This document shows, in pieces, positions 8,310-16,736 of a stretch of DNA of 64,000 bases (its first letter is position 1; each line of letters starts with the position of its first letter). The stretch is from positions 1 to 64,000 of the forward strand of contig JBLHMB010000002.1 in NCBI GenBank assembly GCA_047621665.1, written 5' to 3'. The notes under the pieces were generated by a model that had not been told where the DNA came from, searched no databases, and saw only the letters and a program-made list of their open reading frames with translations. Made by a program: the position numbers and the translations under genes. This stretch comes from Actimicrobium sp047621665 (GTDB lineage: Bacteria > Pseudomonadota > Gammaproteobacteria > Burkholderiales > Burkholderiaceae_D).

Positions 8310-9247
8310 TGGAATTATTTCGCATCAAAAAAACCATACCGTTCATGCGGCATGCGTTAGTTTTCAACGCGATCTCGGCAATCACGTTCGTGCTGGCCGT
8401 GTTCTTCCTGTTCTATAACGGTCTGCATTTTTCGATCGAATTCAAGGGCGGCACGCTCATTGAAGTGAGCTACAAGAGCCCTGCCGATATCGAACAGGTG
8501 CGCAAGACCGTCGAGGCACTCGGCTATGCCGATAACCAGGTGCAGAGCTTCGGCAGGGCCGAAGATGTGATGATCCGTTTGCCGTCGCGGCCGGGTGTCA
8601 ACACCGCGCAGCAAAGCGGCAAGGTGCTTGAAGCACTCAAGCTGCGCGATGCCGATGTGGAATTGCGTCGCGTTGAATATGTCGGCCCGCAGGTCGGAGC
8701 AGAACTGGCACAAAATGGCCTGACAGCGCTGGCCATGGTGATCGTCGGGATCATGATTTATCTGGCGATCCGCTTCGAATGGAAATACGCGGTGTCGGCC
8801 ATCATCGCCAACCTGCACGACGTGATCATCATCCTGGGTTTCTTTGCGTTCTTTCAGTGGGAGTTTTCGCTGACGGTGCTGGCAGCGGTACTGGCGGTGC
8901 TGGGCTATTCGGTCAATGAATCGGTGGTGGTGTTCGACCGTATCCGTGAAAACTTCCGCACGCAGCGCAAGACCTCGGTAGTCGAAGTGATCGACAGCGC
9001 GATTACCAGCACGATTTCACGTACCGTCATCACGCACGGCTCGACCCAGATGATGGTGCTGGCGATGCTGCTGTTCGGTGGTCCGTCACTGCATTATTTT
9101 GCGGTGGCACTGACCATCGGTATTTGCTTCGGTATCTACTCGTCGGTGTTCGTGGCCGCTGCGGTAGCAATGTGGCTTGGCGTGAAACGCGAAGACCTGA
9201 TCAAGCCGGTCAAGGAAAAAGATGAAACGGATGGCGCGGTGGTGTAA
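8309..9247 (+). CDS. secF: Protein translocase subunit SecF
   Basis: Partner of SecD. The ATG at 8309 overlaps the secD stop, giving 312 residues starting MELFRIKKTIPFMRHA. Features are a first membrane helix, the periplasmic IEFKGGTLIEVSY stretch, and the C-terminal membrane block with YSVNESVVVFDRIREN, the counterpart of the SecD motif. A strong terminator follows directly. Confidence 0.97.
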   Translation: MELFRIKKTIPFMRHALVFNAISAITFVLAVFFLFYNGLHFSIEFKGGTLIEVSYKSPADIEQVRKTVEALGYADNQVQSFGRAEDVMIRLPSRPGVNTAQQSGKVLEALKLRDADVELRRVEYVGPQVGAELAQNGLTALAMVIVGIMIYLAIRFEWKYAVSAIIANLHDVIIILGFFAFFQWEFSLTVLAAVLAVLGYSVNESVVVFDRIRENFRTQRKTSVVEVIDSAITSTISRTVITHGSTQMMVLAMLLFGGPSLHYFAVALTIGICFGIYSSVFVAAAVAMWLGVKREDLIKPVKEKDETDGAVV

Positions 9248-9269
9248 ATCACAGCGGCACGGAGATCGT

Positions 9270-9309
9270 AAAAAAGCCTTCCGGACATGACTGTCCGGAA
9301 GGCTTTTTT
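9270..9309. terminator. Bidirectional terminator between secF and purB
   Basis: A perfect 17-base stem, with arms at 9271-9287 and 9292-9308, closes on a TGAC loop. It is flanked by A and T runs on either side, so it can end transcripts arriving from secF on the plus strand and from purB on the minus strand. Confidence 0.95.
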
Positions 9310-9321
9310 TTCGACGTCAAA

Positions 9322-10689
9322 TCAGATTGCCCGCGCCAGTTTCTCTGCAATACCGATGTAATTCGATGGCGTCATCGCCAGCAGCAAGTCCTTGGCGTCC
9401 TGCGGAATCGCCAGGCCGACGATGAAATCGCGCAACGCGTCTTTCGAGATACCCTTGCCGCGCGTCAGTTCCTTCAGTTGCTCGTAGGCATTTTCGACCG
9501 CGTAGCGGCGCATCACGGTTTGCACCGGTTCGGCCAGCACTTCCCAGGTGGCGTCGAGGTCTTCGGCCAGACGGGCCGGATTGACTTCAAGCTTGTTGAG
9601 ACCGCGCAGGCAGCTGTCATAAGCCAGGATGGTATAGCCGAAGGCCACGCCGATATTGCGCAGCACGGTTGAATCGGTCAGGTCACGCTGGAAGCGCGAG
9701 ATGGGCAATTTATCCGACATGTGTTTCAACATCGCATTGGCCAGACCAAGGTTGCCTTCAGAGTTTTCGAAGTCGATCGGGTTGACCTTGTGCGGCATCG
9801 TCGACGAACCGATCTCTCCGGCTTTCAGGCGCTGCTTGAAATAGCCGACCGAGATGTAGCCCCACAGGTCGCGGTTCAGGTCGAGCAGGATGGTGTTGGT
9901 GCGGGTGATCGCATCGAACAGCTCAGCCATGTAATCGTGCGGTTCGATCTGGATCGTGTACGGGTTGTAAGTCAGGCCAAGACGCTGTTCTATGACCTCG
10001 CGTGAGAAATTTTCCCAGTCAAAATCCGGATAGGCCGACAAGTGTGCGTTGTAATTGCCGACAGCGCCATTCATCTTGCCGAGAATTTCGACGGCAGCGA
10101 TGCGTTGTCCGGCACGGCGCAGGCGTGCCACGACGTTGGCGATTTCTTTGCCGAGCGTGGTCGGGCTGGCGGGTTGACCGTGGGTGCGCGAGAGCATCGG
10201 CAACGCCGCATTGTCATGGGCCAGCGTAGTCAGCTTGGCAATCACGGCGTGCAGTGCCGGCAGCACAACGTCATTGCGGGCGGCCTTGAGCATCATCCCG
10301 TGCGAGGTATTGTTGATGTCTTCGGAGGTGCAGGCAAAGTGGATGAATTCGGATGCCGTGACCAGTTCCGGGACATCCTTGACCTGTTCCTTGAGCCAGT
10401 ATTCGACGGCTTTCACATCATGATTGGTGACCGCTTCGATGGCCTTGATGCGGGCTGCATCGGTCTCGCTGAAATCGCTGGCGAGCTTGTCAAGCAGGGC
10501 ACTGGCCGCTGGCGAGAACGGTTTGATTTCGCTAAAGCCCGCTTGAGCCAGCGCCTGCAGCCATGAAATCTCGACTTTCACACGGTGGTGCATGAACCCG
10601 GTTTCGGACAGGAGTGGACGCAAGGCATCGGTTTTGGCAGCATAGCGGCCGTCGAGCGGGGACAGGGCGGAAAGAGGAGACAAAGGCAT
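9322..10689 (-). CDS. purB: Adenylosuccinate lyase
   Basis: Catalyses two fumarate-releasing steps of purine synthesis (SAICAR to AICAR, and adenylosuccinate to AMP). The start at 10689 gives 455 residues beginning MPLSPLSALSPLDGRYAAK. The superfamily signature SSTMPHKVNPIDFENSEGN is intact, and the SRTHGQPASPTTLGKE block carries the active-site His. It ends in the shared terminator. The upstream gene in the same direction, the glycosyltransferase at 10752, ends only 62 bases before this start, so some read-through into purB is possible. Confidence 0.96.
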   Translation of the reverse strand: MPLSPLSALSPLDGRYAAKTDALRPLLSETGFMHHRVKVEISWLQALAQAGFSEIKPFSPAASALLDKLASDFSETDAARIKAIEAVTNHDVKAVEYWLKEQVKDVPELVTASEFIHFACTSEDINNTSHGMMLKAARNDVVLPALHAVIAKLTTLAHDNAALPMLSRTHGQPASPTTLGKEIANVVARLRRAGQRIAAVEILGKMNGAVGNYNAHLSAYPDFDWENFSREVIEQRLGLTYNPYTIQIEPHDYMAELFDAITRTNTILLDLNRDLWGYISVGYFKQRLKAGEIGSSTMPHKVNPIDFENSEGNLGLANAMLKHMSDKLPISRFQRDLTDSTVLRNIGVAFGYTILAYDSCLRGLNKLEVNPARLAEDLDATWEVLAEPVQTVMRRYAVENAYEQLKELTRGKGISKDALRDFIVGLAIPQDAKDLLLAMTPSNYIGIAEKLARAI

Positions 10690-10751
10690 GTGGGACGCTC
10701 GGTTGACGAAAAAGGAAGGGCGGATTTTACCATCCGCAGCGTGCGTCTTCG

Positions 10752-11903
10752 TCAAAAAGCACGCTTGCGAAGCGACCGGGGTCGGGTCGTGTTCAGCGCT
10801 GTTCCGTCAAGGATTAACGCAAGCTGGTCGATGACGGATTGGCCGGTGATGAGCTTGCTACATTCGAATTGCCGGGCAGTTTTTTCGTGCTCCGGACACC
10901 AGTTCCAGTTGGCAGCAACCAGCCGGATTTTATTGAAGCATCCCGAGCACGCGCCGGCGGGTGCCGCTACCCGGTAAGTGTTACTTTGAAATTCGCAAAA
11001 TTTTTCAGAAAATCCTGAAATCAGGATCGTGGGTGTACCGGTTGCCCAACTCAGCCAGCTCAAGCCGCTGCCGATACCGATAAAGGCAGTCGATTTTTGC
11101 AGCTCGTTGATGACTGCCGTCAGGGATCCTGATGCCAGTTGTGTTACTCCTTCCGGATGCCTGTTTCCCTTGTAATTGTCATGTTCTCTGGACAGCAGTT
11201 TGACCTGGTATCCTTTCTGAACAACATAATCGACGACCTCCTGCCATCCGGTTTCATTATTCCAGTATTTCGTCTGCATGGAGCCATGCAGTGCAATAGT
11301 AATTAATTTCTCTTTTTTTATTTTTTTATCCAGATTTAACTTCGGTTTTAGTTCAATGGCCGGCAGGCCTAATATGTCAGATGCAGCTTGTTGTAATGAT
11401 ATTTTTTTAAAGTCGGTTGGATTACGTTTTAAATCTACTTCATTGTTTTTATAAAATAAACCGACCCGGTACATTGCGTACAGGTCATGGACAGTGACGC
11501 CAGGTTCAATAAACTCGATGTGTTTGTATTGGCTTTTAAAAAGGTCATTATGAAACGTGGAAGCAATTACTTTGCAACGATGTTTTTTTCTGAAGGCATC
11601 GAGATAAGGTATCCACGCAAGGCTGTTGCCGAGCAGATCTGATTCGATCGCAATATAGACACGTTCATCTCTGCAATTAAATTTTTTTTCCATTACAAAA
11701 TTTTCATTCTTATAAAATTTCAAATTCCAGTTAATAAAATAAATATGATCAATTTTTAATTTTTCACCAATATTAATTTTGTAAGAGCATTCAACGATGC
11801 CGGTGCCTTGATCTACAAAGTCAACCCGAAATTCTCCATCATTATCTGATTTATATTCAAGATAAGGACCGTCAATGAAATTGATGTCGAATTGTGGCTT
11901 CAT
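10752..11903 (-). CDS. Autotransporter-type protein O-heptosyltransferase (TibC/AAH family)
   Basis: Related to bacterial heptosyltransferases that transfer heptose from ADP-heptose to serines of autotransporter adhesins in the cytoplasm. It has an N-terminal beta-rich domain (residues 1-90), a GT-B fold with VYIAIESDLLGNSLAWIPY, the acceptor-side motif GSGLSWLSWATGTPTILISG, and four cysteines at C319, C322, C336 and C348 matching the family's iron-binding finger (CSGC, WCP, FEC). A GAGGA stands just before the ATG. The 5' two thirds are strikingly AT-rich, with long A and T runs, unlike all neighbours, which suggests transfer from another lineage. No autotransporter is encoded nearby; the natural acceptor is unknown, but see the Ser-Gly repeat protein at 12888. 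Confidence 0.85.
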   Translation of the reverse strand: MKPQFDINFIDGPYLEYKSDNDGEFRVDFVDQGTGIVECSYKINIGEKLKIDHIYFINWNLKFYKNENFVMEKKFNCRDERVYIAIESDLLGNSLAWIPYLDAFRKKHRCKVIASTFHNDLFKSQYKHIEFIEPGVTVHDLYAMYRVGLFYKNNEVDLKRNPTDFKKISLQQAASDILGLPAIELKPKLNLDKKIKKEKLITIALHGSMQTKYWNNETGWQEVVDYVVQKGYQVKLLSREHDNYKGNRHPEGVTQLASGSLTAVINELQKSTAFIGIGSGLSWLSWATGTPTILISGFSEKFCEFQSNTYRVAAPAGACSGCFNKIRLVAANWNWCPEHEKTARQFECSKLITGQSVIDQLALILDGTALNTTRPRSLRKRAF

Positions 11904-12183
11904 TTTTTCCTCGATTTGAGAATAGAGACGAAGAGACTTAGCGAGCGGGACGCTGGAGCGGATTGAAGTTGCCCTGCTTTACGTGGGAATCAGTGGTTTC
12001 GAGTGGCGATTAGTTCCCAAAAGAAATTTTTTGAGCTGCGTTAGTTGTCTTTAATTGTGCAAATTTATTCGCCGGAGTCGATTTTTCATCCAGCCATCCT
12101 GCTCGCCGGAGCAGCACTCCGGGAGGTTCCGGAAGCGCTATGGCCGATGCTATAATCCGGAAAAATCCAACCTCAAAGCGTCT

Positions 12184-12792
12184 ATGAAACTCATCGGATC
12201 CCTGGCCAGTCCCTACGTACGAAAAGTCCGTGTCGTGATGGCAGAAAAAAAACTGGATTACGAGTTTGTGCTGGAGGATGTCTGGTCTGCTGACAGCACG
12301 ATCCTGGCATCCAATCCGTTGGGCAAAGTCCCTTGCCTGATCATGGAAGATGGCACGGCGATGTTTGATTCACGCGTGATTGCCGAGTACCTCGATACCC
12401 TCACGCCGGTAGGCAAATTATTGCCTCCCCCTGGCCGCGATCGGGCTGGAGTCAAATGCTGGGAGGCGCTGGCCGATGGTGTGTGCGACGCCGCTGTCCT
12501 GGTCAGGCTGGAAAAAACGCAGCGCCCGGAAGCGCTGCAAAGTCACTCCTGGATAGATCGCCAGACACTAAAAATAAACGCCGGTATCAAGGCAATGTCA
12601 ATCGGACTGGCTGAGACCGCGTTTTGCGCCGGCAGCCAGTACACGCTGGCGGATGTTGCCGTTTGTTGTACGCTGGGATGGCTGACGTTTCGTTTTCCCG
12701 ACATCGACTGGCGTACCGATTATCCGAACCTGGCCAGACTTGCTGACAAGGTTGGCGAGCGTGCCTCGTTTAAGGACACGCTGCCACAATAA
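12184..12792 (+). CDS. Glutathione S-transferase family protein
   Basis: A 202-residue protein with an N-terminal thioredoxin-like domain (MKLIGSLASPYVRKVRVVMA; the SPYVRKV segment supplies the usual catalytic Ser region) and the glutathione-binding NPLGKVPCL...DSRVIAEYL, then an all-helical C-terminal domain ending with the N-capping block YTLADVAVC. The substrate cannot be told. A TATAAT at 12151-12156 stands 27 bases before the ATG. It is on the opposite strand to both neighbours; in related genomes a gst commonly sits between purB and mnmA, so this is probably the ancestral occupant of the interval. Confidence 0.9.
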   Translation: MKLIGSLASPYVRKVRVVMAEKKLDYEFVLEDVWSADSTILASNPLGKVPCLIMEDGTAMFDSRVIAEYLDTLTPVGKLLPPPGRDRAGVKCWEALADGVCDAAVLVRLEKTQRPEALQSHSWIDRQTLKINAGIKAMSIGLAETAFCAGSQYTLADVAVCCTLGWLTFRFPDIDWRTDYPNLARLADKVGERASFKDTLPQ

Positions 12793-12887
12793 AGCCGATT
12801 TAACACGGCCGCGGTTGACGTTCGAGCCCGGCCTTTCTGACGCTGGCCTGGGTACCGTAGTTTCTGTAATGCACTGTCACAGCAGAT

Positions 12888-13256
12888 TCAAACGATATCG
12901 TTGGGAAGCATGGCGGTAAAACTTGCGGTGATTGCGGCAGCATCACTTACAGCCTGTCGTTGCTGATTTTCCAGGTCCACCTGAGCCTGGTAGGCTCTTT
13001 GCTGATAATTGTCGTATTCACGGGCCAAGAGATCAGCGTTGTCCGTCAGGTTATTGCTGCCGCTGCTTCCACTGCTACCGCTGCTGCCACTGCTACCACT
13101 GCTTCCGCTGCTGCCACTGCTGCCACTGCTGCCACTGCTTCCGCTGCTGCCACTGCTACCACTGCTACCACTGCTACCACTGCTTCCGCTGCTTCCGCTG
13201 CTGCCATGGCTACCGCTGCTTGCATGGCTATTCCTGGTTGTAGCTGTAAGGGTCAT
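12888..13256 (-). CDS. Small Ser-Ser-Gly repeat protein, unknown function
   Basis: I do not recognise a family. A GAGGAG (complement of 13264-13269) lies seven bases before the ATG at 13256, which argues for a real gene of 122 residues. Layout: a short Thr/Ser start (MTLTATTRNSHASSGSHG), about sixteen tandem Ser-Ser-Gly triplets, then a 55-residue polar, helix-prone tail (NNLTDNADLLAREYDNYQQ... ending AMLPNDIV). There is no signal peptide or membrane segment, so it should start life in the cytoplasm. Roughly a quarter of the residues are serine in a flexible array, a plausible O-glycosylation target for the heptosyltransferase encoded about 1 kb away. That link is inference. Confidence 0.6.
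   Translation of the reverse strand: MTLTATTRNSHASSGSHGSSGSSGSSGSSGSSGSSGSSGSSGSSGSSGSSGSSGSSGSSGSSGSSGSNNLTDNADLLAREYDNYQQRAYQAQVDLENQQRQAVSDAAAITASFTAMLPNDIV
13056..13199. repeat. Nine-base tandem array coding the Ser-Ser-Gly repeats
   Basis: Sixteen uninterrupted 9-base units (plus-strand variants such as GCTGCCACT, GCTACCACT and GCTTCCGCT) encode one Ser-Ser-Gly each on the minus strand. Units vary only at the third codon position of Gly and the second Ser, so selection appears to hold the amino acids. A nine-base unit lets copy number change without frameshift. Confidence 0.92.
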
Positions 13257-13399
13257 GTTGGCGCTCCTCAAAGAACACGATGTTGTTCCGGATTGAACAC
13301 CAATCAGTGGCAGACATGATCCGGTGGGTTCCGTTACTGAGGCTGGTGCGGCGATTACTTGCCACTCATCCTGTGCGCCCCACGCCGGCGCAGGAGTCG

Positions 13400-14512
13400 C
13401 TAAGACACCAGCGATGTGGCAATGATCCCGCCGCCAAGGCAGACATCGTCCCGGTACAGTACCGCCGATTGTCCCGGTGTCACTGCCCATTGGCTGGCAT
13501 CGAAGGCCAGTTGCATCCGCTGCGAATCGGCCATCCGGAAGCTGCACGACACGTCGGCCTGCCGATAGCGCGTCTTGGCCGATAACTGTTCACCGCCGGG
13601 CGGCATTCCAGCGATCCAGCTGAGCTGGTCAGCTTCGAGGCTGGCCGACAATAGCCACGGGTGGTCATGACCCTGCACCACGTACAGCGTATTGGACTCC
13701 AACTCCTTGCGGGCGACATACCAGGCATCGCTGCTGCCATCGGCATTCTGATGTGACTTGATACCGCCGATGCCGATACCTTTGCGCTGGCCTAGCGTAT
13801 AAAAACTCAGGCCGACGTGTTCGCCGACAGTGTCGCCCTCCGGCGTTTTCATCGGGCCGGGCTGGTACGACAGATAACGGTTCAGAAATTCACGGAAGGG
13901 CCGTTCGCCGATAAAGCAGATGCCGGTCGAATCTTTCTTGGCTGCGTTCGGCAAACCAAGTTGTCCGGCCATCTTGCGCACCGCGGTCTTGCGGATTTCA
14001 CCGAGCGGGAATAGCGTCTTCGAGAGCTGGGCCTGGTTCAGCCGGTGCAGGAAGTAACTCTGGTCTTTGGTGTGATCGATGGCTTTGAGTAGTTCGTAGC
14101 TTCCCGGTGCGGCAGTTGACTCACGCACGCGGGCGTAATGACCGGTGGCAATGAGGTCCGCGCCGAGGTGCATTGCATGGTCGAGGAAGGCCTTGAACTT
14201 GATTTCGGCATTGCACAGCACATCCGGGTTCGGTGTACGTCCGGCCTGATATTCGCGCAGGAACTCGGCGAAGACACGGTCCTTGTATTCTGCCGAAAAA
14301 TTGACCGCCTCGATATCGATGCCCAGTACGTCGGCCACGCTGACCGCATCAATCCAGTCCTGCCGGGTCGAACAATACTCGGCATCGTCGTCGTCTTCCC
14401 AGTTTTTCATGAACAGGCCGATCACTTCGTAGCCCTGTTCTTTCAGCAATGCTGCCGATACCGACGAGTCGACGCCGCCTGACAACCCGATTACCACTTT
14501 CTTTTTACTCAT
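13400..14512 (-). CDS. mnmA: tRNA-specific 2-thiouridylase MnmA
   Basis: Adds sulfur to uridine 34 of Lys, Glu and Gln tRNAs using ATP and the IscS-Tus relay. In 370 residues the PP-loop GLSGGVDSSVSA lies at 9-20. The two catalytic cysteines sit at C100 (NPDVLCN) and C199 (STGICFIGERPF). The C-terminal beta-barrel ends with GQSAVLYRDDVCLGGGII. It is 21 bases downstream of the Nudix gene, on the same strand, and the two probably form an operon, possibly reading on into the Ser-Gly repeat gene. Confidence 0.96.
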   Translation of the reverse strand: MSKKKVVIGLSGGVDSSVSAALLKEQGYEVIGLFMKNWEDDDDAEYCSTRQDWIDAVSVADVLGIDIEAVNFSAEYKDRVFAEFLREYQAGRTPNPDVLCNAEIKFKAFLDHAMHLGADLIATGHYARVRESTAAPGSYELLKAIDHTKDQSYFLHRLNQAQLSKTLFPLGEIRKTAVRKMAGQLGLPNAAKKDSTGICFIGERPFREFLNRYLSYQPGPMKTPEGDTVGEHVGLSFYTLGQRKGIGIGGIKSHQNADGSSDAWYVARKELESNTLYVVQGHDHPWLLSASLEADQLSWIAGMPPGGEQLSAKTRYRQADVSCSFRMADSQRMQLAFDASQWAVTPGQSAVLYRDDVCLGGGIIATSLVS

Positions 14513-14533
14513 TGCGCACTACCCGTCTTGTCT

Positions 14534-15004
14534 TCAGAAAATCGAGGGAGCACTGTACAGCATCGACAGGGGGATGCGCTTGCCCGCCAGATAATCATCA
14601 ACACAAAGCAGAACAATATCGCTGCGATGCGAAGCTCGCGTGGCGACCAGTTCGTCGTAGGACATCCAGAGCGTGCGGATGATGCCGTGATCCAGCGGCT
14701 GGTCGTGGACTGCACCGGCGGTGCCGCAGAAGGTAAAGCGCAGATAGGTCACGTCGATACCGCTGCGTACCGACAAATAGCGCGCCATATAAAAACCGAC
14801 CAGCGCGGTCGGGATAAAATCATGGGCGGTTTCTTCGATGGTTTCGCGGATGACGGCCTGTTCCAGCGATTCTTTCGGGTCAAGGTGACCGGCTGGCTGA
14901 TTGAAACGGATGCCATCGCTGGTTTCTTCTTCGACCATCAGGAATTTGCCATTGCGCTCGATAATCGCCGCAACGGTGACGGATGGTTTCCATAGCTCGG
15001 ACAT
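14534..15004 (-). CDS. Nudix hydrolase, NudJ-like
   Basis: Pyrophosphohydrolase; the NudJ group acts on thiamine (pyro)phosphates and nucleoside di- and triphosphates. The Nudix box is complete (G-x5-E-x7-RE-x2-EE in GHLDPKESLEQAVIRETIEE, continuing TAHDF). The chosen start MSELWKPSVTVAA at 15004 has a purine-rich AGGGGAA before it and gives 156 residues; the frame extends further upstream without a better site. Position just before mnmA is common in Burkholderiales. Confidence 0.88.
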   Translation of the reverse strand: MSELWKPSVTVAAIIERNGKFLMVEEETSDGIRFNQPAGHLDPKESLEQAVIRETIEETAHDFIPTALVGFYMARYLSVRSGIDVTYLRFTFCGTAGAVHDQPLDHGIIRTLWMSYDELVATRASHRSDIVLLCVDDYLAGKRIPLSMLYSAPSIF

Positions 15005-15238
15005 AGGTTCCCCTGAAAGTGGAACCATTTTACCGTGCCATTTCAACGTTATGGTGGCGTTTCAGTTGCCACTATTGGTTAAGGCGTTTGTTCTGTTACT
15101 GTGCGCCAAGTTAGGGCACTTTAATCGTGCGCAAGTTTTTTTAGCAAGCATTTGGTGAATCATGAAAAAAACGGCAAAATCAGTCACCTTTTTTTCATCT
15201 GCACGCCGCCAACAACAATCAACAAGAAGGAACATCCT

Positions 15239-16354
15239 ATGAAAATCGGCATACCCGCCGAAACGCGGAACGGAGAAACCCGCGTTGCTGCTACCCCCGA
15301 GACAGTCAAGAAATTGATCGCCGCCAAACATACGGTCGTCGTACAAGCCGGTGCTGGTATCAGCGCCAGCGTCACTGATGAGTCCTATGTCGCGGCCGGA
15401 GCGACCATCGGTAGCGCCGCTGAGGTTTTCGCCGCAGCGATGGTCCTCAAGGTGCGTGCGCCGAGTGCTGATGAATTGCCGCTGATGACTTCTGGCACCG
15501 TCGTGATCGGCATGCTCAACCCGTTTGATGCCGACAATATCGCCGCGATGGCGGCGCAAGGATTGTCCGCTTTCGCGCTCGAAGCGGTACCACGCATCAC
15601 GCGTGCGCAGTCAATGGACGTGCTGTCTTCGCAAGCTAATATTGCCGGCTACAAAGCCGTGCTGGTCGCTGCCAACGCCTATCAGCGCTTCATGCCGATG
15701 TTGATGACGGCGGCCGGTACCGTCAAGGCGGCGCGGGTTCTGATCATGGGGGTCGGCGTGGCCGGTCTGCAAGCCATTGCGACTGCCAAGCGTCTTGGTG
15801 CAATCATCGAAGCATCCGATGTGCGTCCGTCAGTCAAGGAGCAGGTCGAGTCGCTCGGCGGCAAATTCCTTGACGTGCCATACCTCACCGACGAGGAAAA
15901 AGAAAACGCTGAAGGTACCGGCGGTTATGCCCGCGCGATGCCGGCTGACTGGATGCGCCGCCAGGCCGAGCTGGTCCATGAGCGTGCCAAGCTGGCCGAC
16001 ATCATCATCACGACCGCGTTGATCCCGGGCCGCAAGGCACCGATCCTGATCAGCGAAGACACGGTCAAGGCGATGAAACCCGGTTCGGTCATTGTCGACA
16101 TGGCCGTCGAGCAGGGCGGCAATTGCCCGCTGTCCGAACTCGGCAAGACCGTCACCAAACATGGCGTGCACATCATCGGCGAGCCGAATCTGGCGATGCT
16201 GGTCGCGGCTGATGCCTCGGCACTCTACGCGCGCAACGTGCTCGATTTCCTCAAGCTCATCGTCGATGCCGACGCCGCACTGGTGATCAACCGCGACGAA
16301 GAAATCGTCGCCGCTACGCTGCTGTGTTCGGGGGGTGAAGTGCTGCGCAAATAA
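15239..16354 (+). CDS. pntAA: NAD(P) transhydrogenase, NAD-binding alpha-1 subunit
   Basis: Soluble domain I of the proton-translocating transhydrogenase that exchanges hydride between NADH and NADP+. The start at 15239 (MKIGIPAETRNGETRVAATP) has GAAGGA before it; the product is 371 residues. The NAD site appears as VLIMGVGVAGLQAIATAKRLGA, and the mobile loop region with RRQAELVHERA is present. In E. coli this domain is fused to a membrane part; here the alpha chain is split, as in Rhodospirillum, and the membrane part is the next gene. Confidence 0.95.
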   Translation: MKIGIPAETRNGETRVAATPETVKKLIAAKHTVVVQAGAGISASVTDESYVAAGATIGSAAEVFAAAMVLKVRAPSADELPLMTSGTVVIGMLNPFDADNIAAMAAQGLSAFALEAVPRITRAQSMDVLSSQANIAGYKAVLVAANAYQRFMPMLMTAAGTVKAARVLIMGVGVAGLQAIATAKRLGAIIEASDVRPSVKEQVESLGGKFLDVPYLTDEEKENAEGTGGYARAMPADWMRRQAELVHERAKLADIIITTALIPGRKAPILISEDTVKAMKPGSVIVDMAVEQGGNCPLSELGKTVTKHGVHIIGEPNLAMLVAADASALYARNVLDFLKLIVDADAALVINRDEEIVAATLLCSGGEVLRK

Positions 16355-16409
16355 GTTTACGCAAATTAGCTCACGCAAATAATTCCTATAAAGAAGAATC
16401 GAGGACATC

Positions 16410-16736
16410 ATGGAAGTCAGTCACACCATCATTAACCTGATCATTTTCGTACTGGCGATTTACGTCGGCTACCACGTGGTCTGGACCGTTACTCCCGCGT
16501 TGCATACGCCGCTGATGGCGGTCACGAATGCGATCTCGGCCATCATCATTGTCGGCGCCATGCTTGCTGCCGGCCTCACCGAAGGCCGGCTCGGCCAGGT
16601 CATGGGTACGCTCGCCGTGGCACTGGCTGCCGTCAATGTGTTTGGCGGTTTTCTGGTGACGCAACGCATGCTGGAAATGTTCAAGAAAAAAGAACCGAAG
16701 GTCGCCAAGGCCCCGGTTGAAGGAAGCAAGCCATGA
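16410..16736 (+). CDS. pntAB: NAD(P) transhydrogenase, membrane alpha-2 subunit
   Basis: A 108-residue membrane piece of the split alpha chain. Three hydrophobic helices are visible (IINLIIFVLAIYVGYHVVW, PLMAVTNAISAIIIVGAML, and MGTLAVALAAVNVFGGFLV), with the family motif HTPLMAVTNAISAI. The tail is short and charged. GAGGA stands just before the start. The stop overlaps the pntB start (ATGA). Confidence 0.95.
   Translation: MEVSHTIINLIIFVLAIYVGYHVVWTVTPALHTPLMAVTNAISAIIIVGAMLAAGLTEGRLGQVMGTLAVALAAVNVFGGFLVTQRMLEMFKKKEPKVAKAPVEGSKP

Noticed and set aside
13056..13199. Possible CRISPR-like array
   Set aside because: Contiguous nine-base units without spacers; it is a coding tandem repeat.
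12932..13243. Plus-strand frame with dense Cys/His/Tyr repeats resembling a metallothionein-like protein
   Set aside because: It is the complement of the Ser-Ser-Gly array and has no start signal, whereas the minus-strand frame has a good RBS and a non-repetitive tail.
15162..15198. ATGAAAAAAA ... TTTTTTTCAT inverted repeat before pntAA, considered as a leader peptide or regulatory hairpin
   Set aside because: Arms are nearly pure A/T runs with low information, and no peptide with a sensible RBS is formed.
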